This document shows, piece after piece, positions 18,142 to 25,650 of a stretch of DNA of 64,000 nt. This stretch comes from Bacteroidales bacterium M7 (GTDB taxonomy: Bacteria; Bacteroidota; Bacteroidia; Bacteroidales; Muribaculaceae), in the NCBI GenBank assembly GCA_001689515.1, contig LUJR01000011.1:62001-126000 (forward strand), given 5' to 3'. The notes below the pieces were generated by a model. The model ran no database searches. It had not been told where the DNA came from and saw only the letters and a program-made list of their open reading frames with translations. The position numbers and the translations under genes are program-made. Numbering within the stretch: the stretch's first letter is position 1; the number at the start of each line of letters is the position of its first letter.

Positions 18142-19221
18142 TCAGTCAAGCATAAGACTCATGATGGGGCGTTGAGACGGAAAGCCTATGATGTCACCCA
18201 TCTTCTGAGCGGAAAATACTATCTCATTGAAAACGTTTATAGGAATGTCGAGGTCAAGACGAGGACGTTCATCACCAGGGAGCGCATAGTATCGTTCGGT
18301 TATGGCAGTGCTCTGACCGTCAGATATTTCCCAGACCTGGTTGTTGGCAGCAATTAGGGGGTCGGTTATTCTGATGTGGGAATGCCATTTAGGATTGTTT
18401 TTGGCTGCCAGTCTCAAGCACAGGTCGGCATTGATTATTCTGCCCATCCCTCGGTCATACAGACGGCGGTGTTCGGCAAGGGGAGGAGCAAGTACCTTGA
18501 ATGGGCAATCAGGCAGCAGTTTCCTCAGCTCGTGGCATGCGGCATCGCGGGCTTCTTGGCTGTCACCGAGCAGCTCGGTTACGGTAACCATGTCGGGGCG
18601 CGCAACAGCCCATGCCATAGATACGATATTGCCGTCTGCATCAGCCATGGCGACAAACTTGCCCGAATCATTGCGGTTGTCATCCATGATGTTCAGAAAG
18701 TCGCGGTGCGAATGCAATACGGTGCATTGCCGTTGACGTTCCATGCGCTGGAATGCTTCGAATACTTTGTCGGAATATATGTCGTCGACTGGTGTGTAGG
18801 TACTTTCGGCAGGGAATTGATGCAGCGATGTGAACCGCTGCGGATCGGTGTAGAATACCGTTGAAAATCCGAAACGATCATAGTAGAAATACAACCAGTC
18901 ATGTGAAGGGATAAGGCTGACAAGCATGTCGCCGCGTTCATATGTCCGGATGAATGACTCCTTGATGAGGTTGCCCATCAGCCCTTTACCGCGTGAGCTG
19001 CGCCGTGTCATGGCTCCCGCTATATATCCCATGCCTACATCTGAGCCTTGATAGAGGAAACGGTAACTTTGGAGGAGCATGCTGCTCTCGAGTTTCCCGT
19101 CAGTGACCACAGTCAGGGCATCGGCATCACGATAAACGCGGTCAAAGTACATATCCACGTACTCTTTGGAGTCGTGGAACACCTCTGTCCATAATTTCTT
19201 GATTGCTTCCTTCTGATTCAT
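18142..19221 (-). CDS. Eis-like GNAT family N-acetyltransferase
   Basis: A 359-residue cytoplasmic protein with the GNAT acetyl-CoA loop in AGAMTRRSSRGKGLMGNLI (about 68-86). The second half resembles the additional GNAT-like and SCP2-like domains of the Eis family. The sequence SHDWLYFYYDRFGFSTVFYT (about 106-125) matches the end of the first domain (aromatic-rich YxxxGF). Eis-type enzymes acetylate amines, including aminoglycosides, but the substrate here is unknown. The family is typically about 400 residues. This one is somewhat shorter because the C-terminal domain is reduced. It is transcribed alone toward a bidirectional terminator. Confidence 0.8.
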   Translation of the reverse strand: MNQKEAIKKLWTEVFHDSKEYVDMYFDRVYRDADALTVVTDGKLESSMLLQSYRFLYQGSDVGMGYIAGAMTRRSSRGKGLMGNLIKESFIRTYERGDMLVSLIPSHDWLYFYYDRFGFSTVFYTDPQRFTSLHQFPAESTYTPVDDIYSDKVFEAFQRMERQRQCTVLHSHRDFLNIMDDNRNDSGKFVAMADADGNIVSMAWAVARPDMVTVTELLGDSQEARDAACHELRKLLPDCPFKVLAPPLAEHRRLYDRGMGRIINADLCLRLAAKNNPKWHSHIRITDPLIAANNQVWEISDGQSTAITERYYALPGDERPRLDLDIPINVFNEIVFSAQKMGDIIGFPSQRPIMSLMLD

Positions 19222-19346
19222 ACATCCAATATAACGGAAACAGAGGAGCTATTGTTTTCACGATCCAGGTATATTGAAGGGAGGGGCTTGCAACCCCCCC
19301 TCACTATTATTTATGAGGGTGTTGAAGAACTTTAAAATCCTCGATG

Positions 19347-19423
19347 TGTAGGGACATGCCTTTGGCATGTAAAACTTATATATGTCTGTGTGTCAGGCTA
19401 CATGCCAAAGGCATGTCCCTACA
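19347..19423. repeat. Palindromic intergenic repeat, copy at 19.4 kb
   Basis: The two hairpins (19347-19371 and 19399-19423) carry the variant loop CATGCC-TTT-GGCATG and its complement, so the loop is 3 nt instead of 2. Flanks GAGGGTGTTGAAGAACTTTAAAA (split across 19315-19337) and CTCTGTAACAGCCTCTC (19454-19470) resemble those at 11.4 and 51.1 kb. The interval 19222-19497 holds no gene. Confidence 0.86.
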
Positions 19424-19497
19424 GCCATAGGCATAATGACCAGATTTGACGAGCTCTGTAACAGCCTCTCCTGTGTCGTGCGAAGGGGCACACGTGG

Positions 19498-21030
19498 TTA
19501 TTTGCAGTTGTGGGCTGGGCGGAGGAGGTCGTTGACGGTTTTGACCGGATTGAATGTGGAAACAGGCACCTCGACAAATACGGTGTTCCAGTCGCTCATG
19601 GCTCCGTTCCAGAGACCCGGCCGTTCCATTGCCTTGATTTCAGTTCCGTTGACTGATTTGTTGCTGATGAAACCTGTTTCGGGGTCTACGTAATCTGGCA
19701 GATTGAATTTCTTGCCGTTGGCATTGCGCAGGTAGCATACTATGTCGACGGGATTGAAATGGGTTGCCGTCTTTAGCATCTGGGCATAACGGGCATTGTC
19801 GGGATCTATCTGGGAACTCTCAAGTATCTGGGGTTGCACGCTGTGGTCGTTGCCATAGACGAGGAACGGACCGCCGCCTGGTTCGCCGAGGTTGCGCACC
19901 ATGCCGCATACGCGTATGGGGCGGTTGAGTTTGGCTGCGAGGAATTCAGCCAGCTCATGGTCCTTCAGGGTATCCATGCGGATGTCCTCAATAAATAATA
20001 TTGAACGCATGAATTGCTTTATCTCTTCAAGCAGCTCGAGGTTGTTGTGGCCTCGTCCGAGCTTGTTGAGATATTTGTGGATTACATCGCGCACCTGCAG
20101 GAGGATGCCTCCGAGCACCATCTTATACTTGATGGTGTCAGGCAGCTGTGCCTCGTTGACCACATTGTCAATATTTTTGATGAACACCACGGATGCCTCT
20201 ATGTCATTGAGATTCTCTATGAGGGAACCGTGGCCTCCGGGACGGAAAAACAGATGACCGTTTTCACGATGGGGCGTATTGTCAAGATTTGCGGCAGGGG
20301 TGTCGGTGGATGGTTTCTGGACGCTGAATGTAATATCGAAACGTGTGTCGGTCAGTTCTTGGAGCGGCCCTGCTACACGGCTGACCACATCGCGGAACAT
20401 ATCTTCGTGGGCTGCCGAGACAGTGAAATGCAGGCGCGCCAGACCGTTGCAGTTGGCATAATTAGCTGCCTCGATCAGCTGCTCTTCCACAGGCGTGCGG
20501 TTGCCAAACGGATAGGAATGGAACAGCAGCAGCCCTTTGGGCTTGTTGCCGTAGTTGAGCCCTTCAGGGGAAATCAATGCCGACAGCAAGTCGCGGTTAC
20601 GTCCGGAGGCACTGAGCATTTCGGCTCCCTTGCCGTGCATGCGGAGGCATGCTGCGTCTAAGTCTTTGTAAAACGGCAGCCTGGTGATGTTGTTAAGCAG
20701 CTCTTCCATTTCCGAGCCGGGAGCCGGAATATCCGTATCGCCATTGACAAATTTATGCACTGATTTAAACATGCGCGATGCCGCTCCGGATGCGGGGACG
20801 AATTTCATGCAGTCCCCTTCACCCTCTATATAACGTTTCCAACGCAATACGGCATTGTTTACGCTCAGAGGGTCAAGTTTCATTATGCCACTGTCGGTAG
20901 TGGCTGTATCTGCAATCTTCAGGAAGGGGAATCCCTTGTCGAATCGGTCAAACTGCTGCTGGACACTTTCAGGCGAGATGCCTCGTTTTGCCAAATCCTG
21001 TATATCGGTTTCGCTGAATGATGTTTTCAT
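19498..21030 (-). CDS. DUF4301 family protein
   Basis: A 510-residue soluble protein matching the Bacteroidetes family DUF4301. The hallmark region includes FVPASGAASRMFK (about 77-89) and LLLFHSYPFGNRTPVEEQL, followed by FRPGGHGSLIENLNDIEAS (about 255-273). The PASGAASRMFK and GGHGSLI segments resemble nucleotidyltransferase-like loops that bind nucleotide sugars, but no biochemical function is established for the family. The C-terminal part contains GEPGGGPFLVYG and a PDYVDPETGF segment. It is expressed from its own consensus promoter (21070-21101). It is not part of the neighbouring porQ operon, which ends about 130 bp upstream. Confidence 0.88.
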   Translation of the reverse strand: MKTSFSETDIQDLAKRGISPESVQQQFDRFDKGFPFLKIADTATTDSGIMKLDPLSVNNAVLRWKRYIEGEGDCMKFVPASGAASRMFKSVHKFVNGDTDIPAPGSEMEELLNNITRLPFYKDLDAACLRMHGKGAEMLSASGRNRDLLSALISPEGLNYGNKPKGLLLFHSYPFGNRTPVEEQLIEAANYANCNGLARLHFTVSAAHEDMFRDVVSRVAGPLQELTDTRFDITFSVQKPSTDTPAANLDNTPHRENGHLFFRPGGHGSLIENLNDIEASVVFIKNIDNVVNEAQLPDTIKYKMVLGGILLQVRDVIHKYLNKLGRGHNNLELLEEIKQFMRSILFIEDIRMDTLKDHELAEFLAAKLNRPIRVCGMVRNLGEPGGGPFLVYGNDHSVQPQILESSQIDPDNARYAQMLKTATHFNPVDIVCYLRNANGKKFNLPDYVDPETGFISNKSVNGTEIKAMERPGLWNGAMSDWNTVFVEVPVSTFNPVKTVNDLLRPAHNCK

Positions 21031-21069
21031 AGTATAGAGGGTGGAATTGAAGTTTATTCTTGTGAATTA

Positions 21070-21101
21070 CAAATCTAACAAATCCTCTCAGCGTCTACAA
21101 A
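21070..21101 (-). promoter_or_regulatory. Promoter of the DUF4301 gene
   Basis: On the minus strand TTTG (21098-21101), 20 bp, TAGATTTG (21070-21077). The leader to the ATG at 21030 is about 33 nt. Confidence 0.7.
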
Positions 21102-21165
21102 TCCCAATTCATTAAAATCTGTTAAAATGACGACGCGTCAGCTGCCATATTGTCGTAGGGATGTA

Positions 21166-21507
21166 TCAGTCAAAGAGGGTGGTGGCGAGGGTGTCCCCAT
21201 GCTGCTCAAGGGCGTGTCGGAAGCCGCTTAGATATTCGTGTGCGGCATCCTCGGATATGCGGCTTTTGATGTTGGTGGCTTTTGCACGGATGTCAAGCAG
21301 GCGTATGCGTATGGCGGTTTCGGTATGGCATTCGGTGATTATGGCATTGGCATCTTCGGTGCCGAGGCTGTATGCTCTCTGCGCCATGGATCGTGTGTCA
21401 TGTGCGGAAGTGTGGTTATTGTCTCCGCTGCATGATGACAGAGCAGTCGAAAGGAGCGCGACTGCGGATATTAGCATGATATGGAGCGGTCTGATTGATA
21501 TATTCAT
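21166..21507 (-). CDS. Small lipoprotein, last gene of the porQ operon
   Basis: A 113-residue protein of unknown function. The start ATG at 21507 is chosen over the longer frame from 21534 because it overlaps the stop of the upstream exonuclease gene as ATGA. It also gives a proper lipoprotein signal, MNISIRPLHIMLISAVALL followed by STALSSC. The mature part is short, helical and charged (ESISED-type composition, TEDANAIITECHTE, ISEDAAHEYLSGFRHALEQH), with no catalytic motif. Translational coupling suggests it is made with the exonuclease, but no functional link is apparent. Confidence 0.65.
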   Translation of the reverse strand: MNISIRPLHIMLISAVALLSTALSSCSGDNNHTSAHDTRSMAQRAYSLGTEDANAIITECHTETAIRIRLLDIRAKATNIKSRISEDAAHEYLSGFRHALEQHGDTLATTLFD

Positions 21508-22004
21508 AATAGTGTCATCGCTATTTTTGCACATGCCTCGGCATCGGCAAGGGCGTTGTGGTGATCGGAAAACGGTATGCCCATGAAATCACACAGGCAT
21601 GGGAGTGAAAAGGAGGTCAGCAGTGCTCGCGGGATGATGCGGCGAGCCTGTTGTAGGGTGCATAGGAAGGTATAGTCGGGATAATCCATGCCATAGGTGC
21701 GGTGGGCTGCGCGTATGCAGCGTTCGTCAAATGCCTTGTTGTGGGCTACGAGAGGTAGATTGCCGATCCACTGGTCTATGTCGCGCCATACCTTGTCAAA
21801 TGTGCGGGCATCCTCCACATCTGCCATGGATATGCCATGGACGTTTTCGGTGAAGTGCCGGAAGATATAGTCAGGCTCAGGGTAGACGAGTTCGTAGAAT
21901 CGGTCACGGATGCAGCCGTCCACGACCTTGACAGCACCGACAGCGCAGATGGAGCACGGCTCGTTGTTGGCTGTCTCTACGTCTATGGCTACGAAATTAT
22001 CCAT
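21504..22004 (-). CDS. DnaQ-like 3'-5' exonuclease
   Basis: A 166-residue DEDDh-type exonuclease. From the ATG at 22004 the protein begins MDNFVAIDVETANN, placing the first acidic pair (Asp-x-Glu) at the very N-terminus, as in short DnaQ and exonuclease-X-like proteins. The second Asp lies in LVAHNKAFDERCIRAA (the AHN-x3-FD motif). The final His-x4-Asp motif is HHNALADAEACAKI near the C-terminus. It should remove nucleotides from 3' ends of DNA or RNA, in repair or RNA turnover. The longer frame from 22046 overlaps ispH and is rejected. The start overlaps the ispH stop by one base (TGATG). Confidence 0.88.
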   Translation of the reverse strand: MDNFVAIDVETANNEPCSICAVGAVKVVDGCIRDRFYELVYPEPDYIFRHFTENVHGISMADVEDARTFDKVWRDIDQWIGNLPLVAHNKAFDERCIRAAHRTYGMDYPDYTFLCTLQQARRIIPRALLTSFSLPCLCDFMGIPFSDHHNALADAEACAKIAMTLL

Positions 22005-22864
22005 CAGATAACCGAAACGCTGTCGCGTACCTGTTCCATCAGCCATCGTGGAGTGGAAGTAGCTCCGCAGATACCTATTGACTGAGCTCCGTCAAACCAG
22101 CTGTAATCTATCTGCGATGCGTTGCTGATAAGGTGGGTGCGCGGATTGACGGCGAGACATTCGTTATACAGTATTTTGCCGTTACTGCTCTTGGCTCCGC
22201 TGACAAATAGTATCACATCGTGTCGTCGGGCAAACTGACGCAGATTGTCCACTCGGTTGCTCACCTGACGGCATATGGTGTCATGGGTCTGCAATGTAGT
22301 GTCGGGTGCGAGCCGAGCACTTATGGCAGCGGATATTTCACGCAGGCCGCCTATAGATTTGGTGGTCTGTGAATACAGTTCGATAGGGTGGTCAGTGGGA
22401 ACTTTGTTTATGTCGGCTTCGGATTCCACCACTATGGCATCTCCATCGGTCTGTCCGACAAGACCGTTGACCTCGGCGTGACCGGTTTTTCCATATATGA
22501 CTATGCGGCATCCGTCCTGGCGTGTATCGTGGCACTGCTTGATGCGGCGTTGCAGGGCAAGTACCACAGGGCATGTTGCATCTATGATTTCTATGCCGTT
22601 GCGGCGGGCAAGTTCATAGGTTGAGGGCGGTTCGCCGTGAGCGCGAAGCAGCACACGGGCATTATGCAGATTATGCAGATCTTCGTGGGTGATGGTCACA
22701 AGCCCCTTGGCGCGTAGGCGCTCCACCTCGTCGCTGTTGTGGACGATATCGCCGAGGCAGTAGAGTGTACCGCCTTTTTCGAGTTCAGCCTCGGCTTTGC
22801 GTATCGCGCTGACAACCCCGTTGCAGAATCCGGATCCTGGATCTATCTCTATCCTGACGCTCAT
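22004..22864 (-). CDS. ispH: 4-hydroxy-3-methylbut-2-enyl diphosphate reductase
   Basis: IspH is the last enzyme of the MEP pathway and yields isopentenyl and dimethylallyl diphosphate using a 4Fe-4S cluster. The 286 residues carry the three cluster cysteines in SGFCNGV (Cys13), DATCPVV (about residue 95) and HDTICRQVSNR (about residue 195). Binding motifs RAHGEPPS, GKTGHAEVNGL and SSNGKILYNE are also present, and the terminal GATSTP replaces the common GASTP. The start ATG overlaps the cmk stop as ATGA, and the stop overlaps the exonuclease start, so translation is coupled on both sides. Confidence 0.96.
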   Translation of the reverse strand: MSVRIEIDPGSGFCNGVVSAIRKAEAELEKGGTLYCLGDIVHNSDEVERLRAKGLVTITHEDLHNLHNARVLLRAHGEPPSTYELARRNGIEIIDATCPVVLALQRRIKQCHDTRQDGCRIVIYGKTGHAEVNGLVGQTDGDAIVVESEADINKVPTDHPIELYSQTTKSIGGLREISAAISARLAPDTTLQTHDTICRQVSNRVDNLRQFARRHDVILFVSGAKSSNGKILYNECLAVNPRTHLISNASQIDYSWFDGAQSIGICGATSTPRWLMEQVRDSVSVI

Positions 22865-23565
22865 GCTTTAAGCCGGGCTATTGTGCGGTTGTACAGGTCT
22901 AAGAGCCACTGGTTTTGCTGCTCGATGGTCATGTCGGAGTTGTCAAGGTCTATGGCATCAGCAGCCCTGCGCAGCGGGCTTTCAGCGCGGGTTTCATCGA
23001 TGTGGTCGCGGCTGACCACATTGTCGAGCACTTCGGCATATGTTGTGGTTGTGTCGCCTTTAGCCTGTAGCTCCAGATAACGGCGCCGGGCGCGTGTTTC
23101 GGCTGAGGCATTGACAAAAATCTTTATTTCTGCGTCAGGGAATACGGCTGTGCCAATGTCACGGCCGTCCATGATGATGCCGCCTTCGGTGCCGTAGGAT
23201 TTCTGCAGAGCTACCATCGCTTTGCGGACCATGCCGAGGGCAGCTACTGCGCTTACGTGTGACGACACTTCCATACTGCGTATCTGGCTCTCGACATTCT
23301 CGCCATTGAGGAGCGTAAACTGCCGCCCCTCCTCGGTTGCAAAATCTATATGTATGTCAGGGAGTATGATGCAGAGAGACTCTTGGTTGACGGATCCGTC
23401 AGAGTTGATGGCTCCATGGCGCATGGCTGCGAGGGTCACGGCACGGTACATCGCTCCGCTGTCGACGTATCGGTAGCCAAGGGTGCTGGCAAGCTGGCGT
23501 GCCATGCTGCTCTTGCCCGATGACGAGTATCCGTCTATTGCTATGGTGAGTCGGGGTGTGGTCAT
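22861..23565 (-). CDS. cmk: Cytidylate kinase
   Basis: Cmk phosphorylates CMP and dCMP with ATP in the cytoplasm. The 234 residues include the P-loop GYSSSGKSSMARQLA (about 12-26), YVDSGAMYRAVTLAA for CMP binding (about 34-48), DGRDIGTAVFPDA (about 136-148) and the lid-type RARRRYLELQAKG. The length fits the bacterial CMP kinase family. The start overlaps the porQ stop and the stop overlaps the ispH start, each by four bases, so the gene lies inside a translationally coupled run. The order porQ-cmk-ispH is also known from other Bacteroidales such as Porphyromonas. Confidence 0.96.
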   Translation of the reverse strand: MTTPRLTIAIDGYSSSGKSSMARQLASTLGYRYVDSGAMYRAVTLAAMRHGAINSDGSVNQESLCIILPDIHIDFATEEGRQFTLLNGENVESQIRSMEVSSHVSAVAALGMVRKAMVALQKSYGTEGGIIMDGRDIGTAVFPDAEIKIFVNASAETRARRRYLELQAKGDTTTTYAEVLDNVVSRDHIDETRAESPLRRAADAIDLDNSDMTIEQQNQWLLDLYNRTIARLKA

Positions 23566-24617
23566 TGTTTCAGGAATTTTGAAAGGTCGGTGGAGATGTT
23601 GAGCATAAGGGTGGCGCCTCCGGAATGGGGCTGTGCGAACGCTACATTGACCCCGAACATGCCTGCTGTGACTCCGGCTCCGAGGTAGAGCCCCGAAAAG
23701 AAGTTGCGGTCATAGGTAGCCATGTCGGTGCGCGCTTTGTAATTATAGCCCAAAGATATGTAAAAACGGTCGGATGAGCAAAGGTCGGCAGAGAATATCA
23801 GGTGGCGGAAAAGATTGGTCATGAATTTGTCCTTGAGCACCAGCTCGCCATGTTCGCCTTCGTCATTGTTGATGTCGTAAAAGGGGAGTTTCCATTTGGT
23901 CAGATTCCATGCGGTCACAGACCATCTGACCGGAAAGGAGCCAAACCGCTGCGACCATCCGAGCCTCACGTCGATGGGCAATCGGTCATAGCTGTCGGTG
24001 AAGCGTTTGATCTGTCCGCCGAGGTTGGTGACTACAGCCGAGAGTGACAGGTCATGTTCGTCATCGTAGTAGTTGATGCCGAGGTCGGCAGCCATTGCCC
24101 ACGCGGTGTATTCCTCATAACCGCTGTAGATGACTTTGGCAGTCACTCCGCCTCGCAGGCGGTCGGTGAAGTCGTGGCTCAGCGTGCCGAAGAAATTGAC
24201 ATCCTGGGCATTGAACTTGCCCGTGGAGATGCCCCACTCGTTGTAGCCCTCAAAGTCTCCATAGCCGTAATACTGTAGTCCGACAGCATAAGCCATGCGG
24301 TCATTGATGGGGTGTGCGAATTTCGCGCCGGCGAAGTTGCTGCTGCCGAGCCACCGCGTGTAGTTGGCAGATGCAGCCATACCGAGTTCGGGTCCCAGCA
24401 AGGCGGGATTCTGCTCCATCATGTCGATGCCGGCACCGATGGTGGATATGTTGACTCCACCAAGACCATAGGCTTTGGCTGATGATGTGACATTTAGGAA
24501 ATCATATGCAGAATTGGATTCCTGGGCAGTGGCAACGAGGGGAGAGAGTGCAATGAGAGCAAAAGCCCACACATGCAGACGTAAAAGATGGTGACTGAAA
24601 GGTCTATTGAAACTCAC
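23562..24617 (-). CDS. porQ: Type IX secretion outer-membrane protein PorQ
   Basis: PorQ is a FadL-like outer-membrane barrel of the T9SS attachment complex, working with PorU, PorV and PorZ to anchor cargo to lipopolysaccharide. The 351 residues show a signal peptide (about 1-31). The family pattern YDFLNVTSSAKAYGLGGVNI follows (about 38-57), then MMEQNPALLGPELG (about 67-80) and repeated amphipathic strands ending in an aromatic-poor tail DLSKFLKQ. It is first of five coupled genes (porQ, cmk, ispH, exonuclease, lipoprotein). No TAnnTTTG box was seen just upstream, where 24618-24804 is otherwise empty. Confidence 0.92.
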   Translation of the reverse strand: MSFNRPFSHHLLRLHVWAFALIALSPLVATAQESNSAYDFLNVTSSAKAYGLGGVNISTIGAGIDMMEQNPALLGPELGMAASANYTRWLGSSNFAGAKFAHPINDRMAYAVGLQYYGYGDFEGYNEWGISTGKFNAQDVNFFGTLSHDFTDRLRGGVTAKVIYSGYEEYTAWAMAADLGINYYDDEHDLSLSAVVTNLGGQIKRFTDSYDRLPIDVRLGWSQRFGSFPVRWSVTAWNLTKWKLPFYDINNDEGEHGELVLKDKFMTNLFRHLIFSADLCSSDRFYISLGYNYKARTDMATYDRNFFSGLYLGAGVTAGMFGVNVAFAQPHSGGATLMLNISTDLSKFLKQ

Positions 24618-24804
24618 GAGGTGAAATGTTCGTTGTTATGTGGATTGGTGAAATGGGGTATAGGGCAAAGCCCACCTTATTGTTTAACGCGAATAGGTGG
24701 CATAATCGTATAACTGTCACCCAATAAATGACGCTGTATTTACGGAGGTTTTGCTTTAATAAAGCTAAAACGATGATAAACTATATCAAAATAGGGGAGG
24801 GGGA

Positions 24805-24836
24805 TTTGCACAAGTTAGGCTTTAGTTATATTTTTG
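24805..24836 (+). promoter_or_regulatory. Promoter of the TonB-like gene
   Basis: TTTG (24805-24808), 20 bp, TATTTTTG (24829-24836). An in-frame TTG at 24834 lies inside the -7 box, so the ATG at 24864 is taken as the start. Confidence 0.7.
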
Positions 24837-24863
24837 CTTCACCAAAAATTATCATCAACGTTA

Positions 24864-25343
24864 ATGCTCACACGCCACTATCTCTCCATATCACTGGTAT
24901 TAGCGACAATATTCGTCACATCCTTATCTCTTTCGGCTCAGAAGAGGCAGCATCACCGAGGCTCTGCCACTCGCGTACAGCTTCAGCCGGCAGAGGCGGC
25001 ATCTCATTCCGAAGCCACGCCACAGCAGGTCTACGACCTGTGGTTTGTCGACGAAGAGCCCCGCTTCCCCGGCGGTGAACGAGGGTTGCTCAAGTATATA
25101 AATGCCCACCGTGAATATCCGCAGGAAGCCTATGAAAACGGCATCTCTGGTCGCGTGTTGTGCAGTTTCACAATCTCCAGCGACGGCACAGTAAGCGACG
25201 TGCAGGTCATCCGCAGCGTCGAAGCATCCCTTGACCGCGAAGCCGTCCGCGTCATCTCCTCAATGCCCCGTTGGATCCCCGCCGTAGTCTCAGACCAGGC
25301 AGTCCCCGTCCACTACGTCCTCCCCATCCCCTTCCGCCTCTGA
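24864..25343 (+). CDS. TonB C-terminal domain protein
   Basis: A 159-residue exported protein with an N-terminal hydrophobic segment (MLTRHYLSISLVLATIFV, about 1-22). It ends in a TonB C-terminal domain (about 75-159): FPGGERGLLKYINAHREYPQ, then GRVLCSFTISSDGTVSDVQV and SMPRWIPAVVSDQAVPVHY. The PGG...L..Y...N..YP pattern is that of the TonB family found in energy transducers and BlaR/M56-associated proteins of Bacteroidetes. The linker between membrane segment and domain is short (about 50 residues) and lacks the long Pro/Lys stretch of classic TonB. It may therefore be a periplasmic adaptor and not a full transducer. No exbB or exbD lies nearby. Confidence 0.85.
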   Translation: MLTRHYLSISLVLATIFVTSLSLSAQKRQHHRGSATRVQLQPAEAASHSEATPQQVYDLWFVDEEPRFPGGERGLLKYINAHREYPQEAYENGISGRVLCSFTISSDGTVSDVQVIRSVEASLDREAVRVISSMPRWIPAVVSDQAVPVHYVLPIPFRL

Positions 25344-25650
25344 TGTTTGACAGTCTCCACTTGACGCTCTGCCACCCTCTCCATATTATATCCTACCGTT
25401 TATAGATTTCTGAATGTACCATATCAGAAATTAATCCCTGTAGCTATTACAGCAAAATGAACTGCACAGGTGTATTTTTTCTGTCAGGATCACGCTTAAC
25501 GCTCGCAGAAGCTCGTAATTGCTACGGCTGATGTGGTGTTGCATCCCCACACATGGCGATCATGCAGAACGTTATTATGGCAGAGTAGACCTGTATGGAT
25601 ACGGCGTTCGCACAGTTGTGTGCCACGGTATGTCCCTTTGTTTTTGCATA
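25344..25650. other. Intergenic stretch, no gene seen
   Basis: Between converging genes. It holds only a degraded half of the palindromic repeat (GCCACGGTATGTCCCT, 25622-25637) and an AT-rich segment near 25380-25460. Short frames here have no start context. Confidence 0.6.
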
